Assembly (NCBI RefSeq): GCF_051020955.1
Contig: NC_135016.1
Coordinates: 15,668,501 to 15,732,500 of the forward strand
Source: Megalopta genalis
Lineage: Eukaryota; Arthropoda; Insecta; Hymenoptera; Halictidae
Direction: 5' to 3'
DNA: 64,000 nucleotides
Every line of letters begins with the position of its first letter. The stretch's first letter is position 1. The translations under genes and the position numbers were made by a program. Below, piece after piece: positions 47,704 through 59,160 of this stretch. The notes beneath the pieces are model-generated. The model was not told where the DNA came from. It searched no databases and worked only from the letters and a program-made list of their open reading frames with translations.

Positions 47704-48965
47704 TTAACACTTCACCAGAACAAACAAATGCATGGTATTTTTATTATTACTGTTATAATGTTAAAAATGTTAAAAAGGAGTATTAAGTAGAAGTAATCAA
47801 ACGTGACGATACCTTGCATATTTTACGTAGTACGGGGTTTGAGCAAGTCACTTTTCTGGGCATTATAGTGCATCCTCGTGACTCCTAAGAAATAGACAAC
47901 GCGCGAATTATTTCAAATCCAAAACGTAAAACGTGCTTTTATTGGAAGTATAATGATTTACGTATTGCACTTGTCGCGAAGGCGGTTAAAACTGCTACAC
48001 TATTACTTTCTTTTCGATATTCTGAACAGTTGAAATTTTTCCGAAAGTTCTTTTACACGTTCATGTACTAGTAATCTAGTTCTCCGAATGCATTTCTCTT
48101 TTTCTTTAATTGCAATACTCGATAATACATAAGCTTTATAAGAACAGGTCAAGATAACAGGTCATGAATACATCCAGAAGCGATTAACAATGTTTGAGAA
48201 AGAGCATATCAATTGTGCAGCATACGTTATTTTTAGTAAAGGAGTCTGCACAACGCTGATCATTCATAATATAAACTACGTAACAATTCTGATAGTTAAG
48301 CAATTCCGGACCAACATACTGTAATGTGGTCCAAAATCAATTGCCTAAATGTAAACATCTCAGAAACAACACATTTTTTCCAAGAACACTATTAAGTAAA
48401 AATCCTCACATCCTTAAGTACAAATTCTACAATCGCTTACATCTCCATAACATAGACACTGCGATTTTTTGTGTAGAAAAAGTCAGGAAAAGATGAAGCC
48501 TCATCAGTTTAATTTTTGCCCGTAAAATTATAAACAGTCTGATAATCATCCACGTGATTCTATATGAAATTAACTTTATAATTTCTTGTCCGTCGCTAAT
48601 CGACAGTCATCGCATAAGACAAGAAATAGACCGCACCCTTCATAGTCATTACAAATTGTCATATCAAAATCATTAGATATGTGAACTCCTATAGCAATAA
48701 CATAAATTTTTGACTGTTATATCGAAGTATACAATTAAAACTAAAAAAAGCATTTTTAAAATTGAAAATGCTCAATAGTTATACATTAACGGAGCAGATT
48801 TAAAGGCAATAGTATAATAGAATTTGAAATTAATTTTTTTCGAAACAAAACAAGTTCGATAATATAAAATGAAAATTAACTTACTCCTACTGCTGGTGTA
48901 ACGAAAACTCCTGACAACAAAATCATGCAGACGAAAAGAAAGAAGAACTGTAATTTTTGCTTCAT
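47704..48965 (-). CDS. Gene IV: apamin/MCD-like peptide with shifted last exon
   Basis: Exons are 48965-48885 (27 codons, GTAAGT), 47884-47813 (24 codons, acceptor TTCTTAG, donor GTATCG) and a 6-base micro-exon 47709-47704 (Cys-stop) after GTGAAG. The 52-residue product has Cys at 32, 41, 50 and 52, so the last pair is C-x1-C rather than C-x3-C. The cause is visible. Where genes II and III have TTTAG six bases upstream, gene IV has TCTGG, so the next in-frame AG is used and two residues are lost. The mature part is basic. The promoter TATA is 'ccatataaaagg' (49024-49036). Intron 1 is 1.0 kb. Use of a different downstream last exon is possible. Confidence 0.6.
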
Positions 48966-49370
48966 GGTTGTAGGTTCCCTTGCCTTAAGCTTGTCAGTAG
49001 TCAATGACTGTCCCACTCATTTACTCCTTTTATATGGAAAGCATCGTGCAGAACGTTCCAAATATAGATTATGAAAGTATTTGAAAATGCAATTCCAACT
49101 TTACACGATAAATGTTCAACTGTGTGCAGTTTTCGTGTACATCGTGACAAAGGGTAGTAATCTGGAAGAACAATTCCATTTATCTGTTTTTCGCTCAAAG
49201 AAAATGTGCGTTTGACATACAGTAACAATTCAAAGTGCAGTATTAGAAATGTACCCTGTATATGTTATTTTTTGCAACAATTAATATCTTCTCAATTATT
49301 TAATTATTTAGAATCCAAAACCATATTTTTTTATTATTGGTGTGTCATATTGAACTGGACTCCATCCTAC

Positions 49371-49690
49371 AGAGTGTCCAAAAAATGTTACTTCCGGGAA
49401 ATTAGGGATTTCTTAAGATCATTTGAATTAACTTTTACCTCACGGAAAATGTTATTCACGGCTTTGTTTACGAGTTATTAAACAAAAGCGCTGACCAATG
49501 AGAATCGCTGTCAGTTGATGTAGGGCGGCCAAGCCAATGAACTTCGATCGAAATTGAAATGTGCTTCGACCGCTCGTTGGCTTGGTCGCTTTGCACTAGC
49601 CGAGCTGGCCTCGCATTGGTCTGTATTTGTTCTTAATAATTCGTAAATAGAGGCACGGATTGCATTTTCATTGATAGAGTTTTGTAATCA
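49371..49690. mobile_element. MITE copy ('acagggtgtcc' family) near gene IV promoter
   Basis: It starts 'agagtgtccaaaaaatgtta' and has the family body and GC-rich centre. It lies about 330 bases upstream of the gene IV TATA box, and the homologous site by gene V also carries the copy at 30,830. The insertion therefore predates that unit duplication. Confidence 0.65.
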
Positions 49691-49784
49691 AGGCACGCAT
49701 CGAGATAGACATAAAATCTTAATTCAGTTACATTGAACCATAATACAAACAAGATCTGTTTCAGTTACTTAATTACTTTAAATG

Positions 49785-52020
49785 AAAAACTATATCCAAG
49801 AAGCTGATTATATTATTGTGGTTCTTGTTTTTTTGTTCGGAAAGCAACTTTCTTTCATCTTTATTTTCTTCGTGTTTGTTAAGCGTTTTAACAGCATCAA
49901 GTTAAACATGTATCAAAGCAATTTCAGAAATCTAAAACTTTCGATTTCGTATTTTCAAAGTTTTTAGAAATTGAACTTTTTGATTCGGTTACGAAAAATA
50001 TAGATGAAATTTTATTTTAAAAATTCGATATTTTTAATTGGATAATGATGTTTTCAAATATAAATAAAATTATCGTGAGGACGCAGTAATCAGGGAGGAG
50101 CATAATAAGTGGTATACTTACCCTATACTGTTTTACATACTGCCAAGCAGCTATCTTGACGTAGATGAAAAGAGAAATTATTTTTGTTCCATATTAACAT
50201 TTACATCAATTATGCTGCAAATATCAGAATAACACTTTATGTTACGTTGTCGCCATATTAAAACAATTGAATTCATCAAAATTTATTCTGCATTATTCGA
50301 AACATTTATGAGAAAGCCCTGTAACTGAGCTCTTCCTTTTCTCAGTCATCTATACATAGCAAGTGTATGAATGGGTTAATATCATGCTGACGCAAATCAC
50401 GTACTCCTCATTACGAGAAACAGAGAGCCTTTTTATTTACTAATGAGTGTATTGTGTTTACTGGTAAATTTATTAATCGGATGTTTTAGAGTTATGTTAA
50501 TTTATGTTAGACAAGTGAAAGGAAATAATAAATTCTTCATGCATTTAATAATATTTCTTGTAGAATATAAATTTCGTCGTTACTTGCGACCTCTCCCCAG
50601 CGTGATGGCAATTTGTAAATATCATTTTTGAGAAATATACGTATTGAAACTTAGGATCACATTATTTGACAGAACTTTTCTATATACCTAATAATAACTC
50701 TAGAATTTAGATCACTTGCTTTTTATCATCATGGCATATGCAGATTACATGTCAAGACATAAATCAAATTTTCAAAAATGCCACTTAGCCCACTATGATT
50801 CTAACCTACTCAGATAAGATGCGTACTGAAAGAATTTGTTACAGTATTCCAGTTCCAGGAACATACTGCAAGATTAAAATTATTCTCTTAAAAATCTAAT
50901 TCTCTACTTTGCCGCACGGTGGGACCGATTCTGATCCTTGCGGGCCAAATGGCTTAAAACGAACTGAGTAATATCTACAAAATAAGCGGTCATATTAAAA
51001 TAAGAAAGATAAGAATAGCATCAAGAGACCGCAGAAATAAACATTCAAACTCAGACATCTCTAAAGTGTCGCAAATAAGTCATTATTCGTATAGTCTTCT
51101 TTCTGTTCTTACACTTGAATAGTGACTACAAAATTTTGTAGGAGGGCAGGGATAACAATCAGGGTGTAATATAACGATTTTTTTAGCAGAATTATTTGAT
51201 ATGTAAATACCTATCGCAACAACATAAATTTTGTCTGCGGCTCTCAAATCTTCCGACGCAATTTACACTAGGTATTTTCCAATTGAATCACTGTATATAT
51301 TATATTCTGTAACGTAGTGTATTTTAACCGTTCCTTTAATAAATAAAGTAAATAATCTAATTAGTAAACAAATTGAAATTTGTCCAAACGACTTGCATTT
51401 TCTTTAGTTGTTAGTCCGACTACTTTACGGAAGAAATAATAAACAAAAATTTCCTTTACATTGCAATTCGTCGGGATAATAAATAAATTTAAAACTCAGG
51501 TTTTAAAAATTTCTTATACGAGTCTATAATGGAGATTTAAAAAATCCGCTTAGTAGATCTTAGTAACTTATATGCATAGAAGCTGTAAATAATTAAAGTT
51601 CACCAGAACCACAGTTTTGTCCCGATTTTTAATAGTATCAGCCAATAACTGTCAGGAATCTGAAGATGTTTAAAATCTTTATATATAGTATCTCTAGCTT
51701 CATTCCGCGTTAACCGATTTTGATACAATTTTCATCATGCGTACGAGTTACCGAGATCATCAAAATTCAATTTTTAAATTCTCTTTATAGGTTCGGATAA
51801 AAAAGTTAAAGAACAACATTATCTCTCAGCATTATTACCATTCCAATCAATTGCAATCTAAAGAAATGTTGTATTACTCGTTTACTCGTAGAAAACAAGC
51901 CGGAAAAAAAGATTCATGTCATTTCAACCTATTTTAAAAATATTATTCCATTTGAAATACTATTGACATACTTCCTGCAACAAGTGTATGTTTGTACCTC
52001 AATGTTTTCACGTTAACGGG
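49785..52020. repeat. Segmental repeat B, copy 2
   Basis: This copy is collinear with 31,235-33,690 (in pieces) and, more closely, with 61,920-64,000. No exon of the peptide family is seen inside it. Confidence 0.75.
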
Positions 52021-52053
52021 GCACAATATAATATAGAATGCATATCAACTTAC

Positions 52054-52125
52054 TTCGACTACTAGTGTCACGAAAAGTCTTAACAAGAGAATCATAGAAA
52101 CGAACAGAAAGAGGAACTATATACT
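52054..52125 (-). pseudogene. Broken signal-peptide exon (start lost), type 2 copy
   Basis: It has the same lesion as 33,744-33,815: the donor and leader core are kept and the start region is replaced, with no ATG. The TATA 'ccatataaaagg' (52,158-52,170) remains. Confidence 0.65.
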
Positions 52126-52460
52126 CCTTATATGGTAAATATATATTACATATACTCCTTTTATATGGAAAATTTCCTGCAGAATATATCACGTGTAGAT
52201 TATAAGTTCATTTCTAAATGCAATTCGAACTTTACAACATAACTGCTTAACAGTATGCGGTTTTCGTGTGCGATGTGGTGAAGAATAATAATCTCGTAGA
52301 ATGATTGTATTTATCTGTTTATTGTCCACATGAAATGTGCATTTGATATACAGGAACACTACTTCAAATCATTTAATATCCAAAACATTTTTTTTTATTA
52401 TTGTATTGACATCTGGAACCGGTGCCCATTCCATATTGGTGTTCCCGTTAAAAGTGCCGA

Positions 52461-53134
52461 TTAACACTTTCTCTAAACAAACAAATGTATAGAGTTTTTA
52501 TCATTATGCTTACAACGAAGATACTAAAGAAGTGTAATAAGTAGACATAATCAAATGCGACCTTACCTTGCAAATCTTAGCTACTACTGGATGTTTGCAT
52601 AACAAGTGTTTCGGCAATTTACACGCTGCTGGTAGCTGGTAAAAAATAGACGACATCAGAATTATTTCAGGTCTAAAACGGAAGATGTGGTTATATTGGA
52701 AGTACAGTAAATTTACCCTAATTAATTTTCAGGGTGCAAACAAAAATGGACAATTTGAAAAGTGAAGATACGATTATTCTAGCCTTGCACCTTTTCTTAT
52801 AGTCGTTGACAATTGGCAACCATAAAAACGAGCCGCAAGGCTTGAATGATTGCATTGATTCTTCCAGAACGGTCTATTTTGTTTACAAGCTCTGAGGGAC
52901 AATTAAAAATACTCTTGAAGAATGAACCCTACATCTTCTATTTATTATAAATAAATACAACTTTAAGAACCAACATGAGTGCACAAAAAAAGAAAATATT
53001 AGTTATTTATATTTATAATCGCAGATGAGCATATATCGTAGGTATCATGACACTAGGTTGAACTTTATTTTTAATATAGTGGTTTTGAATGCAATGAATA
53101 GTACTAATTCGACTTCTTAGAGAGCGGCGTTTGT

Positions 53135-53170
<36 letters not shown>

Positions 53171-54558
53171 TCTCCTTTAAAATTTATAAATCGAATTATT
53201 AAAATTTTTCTCATTGACACAGATATAAGGTTTCAAAAATTATTTTCTTTTTGTTAGTCAAGCCAGTTGAAATTTTTTCGCAAGTTCTTATACGTATTAT
53301 CTAATAAACTAATCCTTCTAAAAACATACAAAAATTAGACTTATGTTGCTTCTATTTGATACAATTATGTCTCTTCTTCATGATTCTCCGCGAATGCGGA
53401 GAGAAATCTACTTTTATTATTACTATACTCGTCTATCGATAAGTATTTGCATTTGAAGGATCTTTACTATTTGATTTTTTTCTACAGATATTTTAGATAA
53501 AATTAGGCAAAGATCCGCATGGGATGTGATCCACACATGATCAACACGTAGATGACAAAAGATCGAGATGTATTGTTCACATTTATCATAATACAAGTCT
53601 TTGATACATAATCTAGGTTTTTGAAGAAAATTTTCTTGGCACTACGAACAAGTTTCCAACGCAATGCGTTAAAAATGATTGTCCTAGAGTTATAGTTAGA
53701 CTGCGAGAGTTTATGCAAATGAATAATCCAGTAAAATCATCTTAACAAATGAAGAAACTGAAATATATTTCATCATTAAAAGATATAAAAATATATATTT
53801 TCCTGTTACATATGTTGGAATATCCAGAAATTCTAAAATTTTTAAAGCACTGCCAATTATTCTCACCAAAAATTCTGCATGCATTCTAATACATAGAAGT
53901 ATTATGTTTTGTATTAAATTAAAAAGCAGTTACTTTGGAGATTTAATACTTTAAAAATGCATAGAGTTAATAAAATAAAAAGTGAATACAGTTAATATAG
54001 TTGAAAAGGTGTAGAAATATTTTAGTTGTATGACATGAATAATATTATATTTTGACTTTAATGTAAAAACGTTAATACTTGAATTTGTGTAACGTTAAAT
54101 TCATTTTTATGTACGTCACATTGTATACAAAATTAGATACGTTGATCAAACATGATTTTACGAATTTTTTAGTATCTATGCAGATGCATATTTATCGAAT
54201 CTATGATGTATATAGTTTATATATATCTTGCATATAGTTTGTATATTCCCGCATATACATAGTCTGCATATTCATTACAAATCGTAAGTGCATAAACTTC
54301 TACATATTAATTATAACGTTCGTGAGAACTGTGTGCGTTGTCGGAACAGCCGTCAGGTTTCAATTACCGTTAGGATATTCTTCGAGTTGCATTACAGCCG
54401 ACCGAAAAGATATGAGATAAGATGGATTTTATTCGGAACGTAACAAATGCAATAATATTAAATGCAGATTAACTTACTCCAACTGCTGGTGTCACGAAAA
54501 TTCCTGACATCAAAATCATGGAAATGAACAAAAAGAGGAGTTGTAGTTTGTGGTTCAT
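52461..54558 (-). CDS. Gene III: apamin/MCD-like secreted peptide
   Basis: Exons are 54558-54478 (27 codons, GTAAGT), 52635-52567 (23 codons, acceptor ACCAG, donor GTAAGG) and 52472-52461 (Arg-Lys-Cys-stop, acceptor GTTTAG), all in phase 0. The 53-residue product has a signal peptide and Cys at 32, 40, 49 and 53 (C-x7-C-x8-C-x3-C), with a strongly basic mature part. It differs from gene II at three residues in exon 2 and one in exon 3. The leader ends Thr-Pro-Ala-Val-Gly. The TATA 'ccatataaaaag' is at 54619-54630. Intron 1 (1.8 kb) holds a fold-back MITE, a CT run and an hAT-like fragment. With gene II and the plus-strand gene it is among the most credible functional members. Confidence 0.75.
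53139..53174. repeat. (CT)n microsatellite in intron 1 of gene III
   Basis: At the matching place in gene II (34,815-34,830) there is a short (AC)n run instead. Confidence 0.9.
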
Positions 54559-54737
54559 GGTTGCAAGTTCTGTTGTACTAAGCTTGTCAGTAGCTAATGA
54601 CTGTCACAGTGGTTTCCTCTTTTTATATGGAAAACTTCGTGCAGAATGTTTCGAAAATATAGATTATAATACTCGAAAATGCAATTCCAACTTCACACGA
54701 TAAATGTTTAACTGCGGTTTTCGTGTAGGACGTGACA

Positions 54738-55160
54738 AAGTGGTAGATGTGTTATCATTGGAAGTAGGGTAAGTGTATCAATGCCGATTAAAGCGACGGC
54801 TAAAGTTTTCACCGAATTAAGTCGGTTCTTTAACCTACGTTTCACTTCTTAAAACATTTTGGTTATATGTTGATACATTTTATGTCAGTACAAACTTTTT
54901 CATAAGTAAATCATGTAAACAATACGAAATATTTAACAAAAGATACATAACAATTTTTGAGGAAGTTACTGCCCCTTGAAAAGATGAAAGTTAATTACTG
55001 TGTCTCAATTACTGAGCCTTTTCTAGTTACTGTGTGTCAATATCTGTAGACTAATCCAATTACTGTGCTTCAATTACTGTGATTAGTTCTATATAGATAA
55101 TTCTATAACAGAAATGTAAAATCATGAAATATTTCGTTTTAAATTATTTAGCATAAATTA
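54738..55160. repeat. Deletion scar: unit promoter fused to intron-1 sequence
   Basis: Just above gene III's distal promoter block ('gtgtaggacgtgacaaag', to about 54,738) the sequence jumps to 'gatgtgttatcattggaagt'. In other units that sequence lies above exon 2 (compare 45,280 and 38,970). The exon 2, intron 2 and micro-exon of the unit led by 58,405-58,485 are therefore missing. Confidence 0.65.
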
Positions 55161-55679
55161 TTATAAAATAAATATTTCAATACTTCCTATATTCTTCAAA
55201 ATAGGAAAGACAACCATGTGTAGCATACACACATTTTACGATTTAAGAATATAATGTTAGGAGTAACCCGCTGTTTGTCATGAGAGGGCTCAGTAATCAA
55301 TGCGCGCATCGAAAAAGCCATGAAATCATAATCTAGTTATATTGCACCGTAATACAAACAAGATGTAAATCTCATTTAGTACATTAAATAAAATATATTT
55401 CTAAGTAGTCGACTTATTATTGCGTTTTCTATATTTTAACCGAGTTTTATTGATATCATTTCTTATTTTTTTAGTTTGGAAAGCATCGTCTTACCTTTTT
55501 TTCATCCTTATTTGCAACGTGTTTCCGAAGTGTCTTAACAGGATCAAATACACTTCAAAGCAATTTCAGGAATTTAAGACTGAAGATTCCGCATTTTCTA
55601 GGTACTTTAATTTGGTTATAAAAATTAGAGATGAAATATAATTTCAAGTATTCAATATTTTTAATTGAATAATCCTATT

Positions 55680-56300
55680 TTGAAATATAAATAAGATTAT
55701 TGTGAGGACACAGTAATCAGGGAGGAGCACAGTAAATGGCACACTTATAATATTTTACATACTGCCACGCAGCTATTGCGTAGCACGTTCAGACTGCTAC
55801 ATGAATGTAACGTGCACGGATCTCGATTTCACGCAACAAGATCTGCTAAGAACATTTGAATATACTTAATTCTAAATCCCTTAACGTAGATAAAAAGAGA
55901 AATTATACTGCAGTTTTCAGTATAGCATACAATGCGAATGGATTACTATGTTCTTGCTCTATTGAAACAACTAAATTCAATAATTATGCATTCTTCGAAA
56001 CATTTATAAGAAAATCCTGTAATTTAAAGTTAATTTAATTTATATTAGTTCTACCGAAAAGATTTGTCCTTTTGTGAAGTGAAAGGAAATAATAAATTAT
56101 TCCTATATTTAATAATATTTATTGTACAATATAATTTGCGTCGTTGTTTATTACAATTTGTAAATATGATTTTTGAAAAATGTATGTCTCAAATAAACAT
56201 GTGCATTTTTATGATTTATTTCACCCGCTTTTTTAACATTTTGGCATGTGCAAATTACATTTTAACATATAAGTATATGAATTTTTGAAAATGTCATTTC
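55680..56300. repeat. Partial copy of segmental repeat B
   Basis: It resembles 31,510-32,150 and 50,040-50,640 ('gaggacacagtaatcaggga', 'gtgaaaggaaataataaatt'). The short open frames here are not shared with the other copies. Confidence 0.6.
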
Positions 56301-56937
56301 ATCACAGGCCACTGTGATTCTAAGCTATTAATATAAAGATGCTTTTTGCAAAAATTCATTATAGGTTTCCACTACTAGGAACATAGTACAAAATTTATAT
56401 TCTGTTTCTTAAAATGTGATTTCGACGTGAAAGTGAAAAGTTCTACGCACACTGGTACCTATTTTGATTCTAGCGGACCGTTTGAAAATAAGTAAGATAA
56501 GTAGTATTGTAATTTATCCCCTCACACTACGACCCCTTTCGTAGCTATGATGATGAAAAACTTCCTATACGTGAACAAAAACTTTTATTTATTTCTTGCT
56601 AACCTTTACATTAATGTTTAAATGTTGATGATTAAGGAGTAGTATTTTATATCGCTGTAAAAGCAGTACGTAGCATCCGATAAGTATATCTGACATGATA
56701 TCGTAGTGAAAGTGGTTAACAACAGAATTGTCCTAGTAATTAAACGATATAACCTTCGGTTTTTGCACGCACTAAAGTGACAGAAATACGGTATACAATA
56801 TGTTGTACAGATTACACCCAGTTCAAATTGATCTGCATGTTCTTACCCGTTTCGTAGAAATAACATAATCAGATTTAAGAAAGATAAAATTATTGACATC
56901 GATCTCGTCCATAATCTCATTGCATGAGAACATAATT

Positions 56938-56938
56938 G

Positions 56939-56982
<44 letters not shown>
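56938..56982. repeat. (AAT)n microsatellite
   Basis: Pure AAT run of about 40 bases. Confidence 0.95.
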
Positions 56983-56983
<1 letters not shown>

Positions 56984-57104
56984 GATAAATCCTATTTCTA
57001 AAATCAATATGAGTGTTCAAAGAAAAAAATTACTAGATATCTATAATTGTAATTGTAGATAGGAACGTGTGTATTGCGGATATGAATTAATACAGTAAAG
57101 TCTC

Positions 57105-57310
57105 CCTAATTGATGTTCAGATTTTGCACAAAAATGGACAGTTTGGGAAGAGGAGATACGATGATTCGAGCCTTGCAGTTAGTTTTTATAGTTATCGATT
57201 GTCAACAATTATAAAAACAAGCTGCAAGGCTCGAATAATCGTATCTCCTCTTCCCAAATTGTCCATTTTTGTGCACAATTTAGGCATCAATTAGGGGACA
57301 TTACTGCACT
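57105..57310. mobile_element. Fold-back MITE, well-preserved hairpin
   Basis: The arms 'tggacagtttgggaagagga' and 'tcctcttcccaaattgtcca' are inverse, as are 'cgagccttgcag' and 'ctgcaaggctcg'. The outer ends match the 'cagtaaa.tctcccta' ends of the copy at 40595. The loop is about 30 bases. Confidence 0.85.
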
Positions 57311-58404
57311 AGGTTGAACTTTTGTAACATAGTGCATTTGATAGCAATTAGTAATTCGGCCTATCAGCGAGCGGCATTTGTGCACCTCTGAATGTTATAA
57401 ATCGCATTGTTTAAATTCTCCTTATTGGATCAAGTACAAAGTTTGTATAAGGAAACAATTTCGATTGCAGGTCAAAAATATATTCAGAAGTGATAATTGG
57501 TTGGCAGGAAACAGCATGTTTGTTACACAACGTAAAACAAGTACAGTAAAAGTGTTCCCAAAACGTTGAGCATTAATAATGTAAATCACATTACAGTTCC
57601 TACAATTGGGCCATTCCAGTCTTATCTGCTTGGCCTTATGAAATGATAATTACATTAAAACCAAATTGCGGTAATTTATGTAAATCAAAAATCCACAGAA
57701 GATTATCAATCGTCATTAAAAGATATAAAAAATATATTTGTTTCTCCTGCATTTTTTGTAAAATAAAGAAATTCACATATTTTGTAAGGACTACCGACCA
57801 GAATATGTTGCAAGATGCTATTGCAGTAATTTGAAACATGTGTCAGTTACATTGTGTAATATTAAAAAGGTAATCTTATACGTTTAAACTAATTTTGCCC
57901 AACAAAAGGAATCAACTTTCAATCGAGAATTTAGACAAAGGTATTGTCTGTTATTTTCACTAAAATTATGCATGCAACCTAATACGTGCCGTGTGTTTAT
58001 GTAAGCTGTGTTTATTAATACATTTCGAAATGTATTAATAACCGTTGTTGACAATACATGATTGACAACGATCGAAGATTTTTTTTATTTTTCATTTTTT
58101 TTTTTAGTTGATTACTATTCCTATTCTGAATTTTTGTTATAACTTCTTAATACAGCTCTATATGGCCAATGTTTACATAACATTTTTTTCTTACTTTGTG
58201 CCATAGAATATACTGACAAAGTTTGAACATTAAAACCTGGGACACCCTGTATATACCACAGATTGTAAATGCGTCCAATTAATATCATATTTCAGTCCTT
58301 AGACATTACCGCGGCGCAATACAGCTGGCCGAAATAATATAAGATAATCTGAATTTTGTTCGGGATTTAACAAATGCAATAATACTAAATGCAACTTAAC
58401 TTAC

Positions 58405-58485
58405 TCCAACTGTTGGTGTCACGAAAATTCCTGACAAAAAAATCATGGGAACGAACAGAAGGAGGAGCTGTAGTTTGCGATTCAT
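58405..58485 (-). pseudogene. Intact signal-peptide exon, exon 2 deleted
   Basis: ATG at 58485, 27 codons, phase 0, donor GTAAGT, leader ending Thr-Pro-Thr-Val-Gly. The promoter has TATA 'ccatataagaag' (58,546-58,558) and a weaker distal block. Between this exon and gene III's leader no exon 2 exists; the scar at 54,738 explains its absence. Confidence 0.65.
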
Positions 58486-58939
58486 TATTACAGGTTCTAC
58501 TGTACTAAGCTTCTCAGTAGCCAATGACTGTCACAGTGGTTTCCTCTTCTTATATGGAAAACTTCGTGCAGAATTTTCGTAATGTAGACGATGAGAACAG
58601 TCGAAAATACAATTCCACCTCCCGACGAAAAATGTTTAATTGAGTGCGGATTTCGAGTATAAAGGATACTAATCTGGAAGGTTGAATGCATTTATCTGTA
58701 TATTTTCCAAAAAATTCGTGTTTAAGATATACAGGAACACTATTTAACTATTTAACATCCAGCACATTTTTTCCGATTATTGGTATGTCATCTGGAAATG
58801 GCGTCCATTCCATCTTGGTGCTCGATTTCAAACAATCGTTGACAATTAACACTACACCGAAACAAACAATTGTATAGTACTTTTATTATTACTATTATAA
58901 TGAACATGTTAAAAGAGAGTAATGAGTAGAAGTAATCAA

Positions 58940-59160
58940 ACGTGATGATACATTGCATGGCTAATGATAATATATAAGCACTTACGCTCTTTATATGGTT
59001 AACAACGTGCGGAACATTCCAAATAAGGATTATGAAAATATTTTAAAACGCAATTCAAACTACACTCGATAAATGTTTAACTGTGATCGGTTTTCGCGAC
59101 GGACATGACGAAGTTAATAAGCTGGTAGAATGACTGTGTTTCGCCATCTGATTCTTATCC
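58940..59160 (-). promoter_or_regulatory. Orphan promoter at a unit junction
   Basis: The family TATA ('ccatataaagag', 58,986-58,998) and distal block are followed, on the minus strand, by only the last few bases of an exon-2 region ('atgcaatgtatcatcacgtt', 58,934-58,953). The signal exon is absent, so the junction looks like an unequal-exchange breakpoint. Upstream (59,160-61,680) lies long repeat copy 3, as at gene II. Confidence 0.6.
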
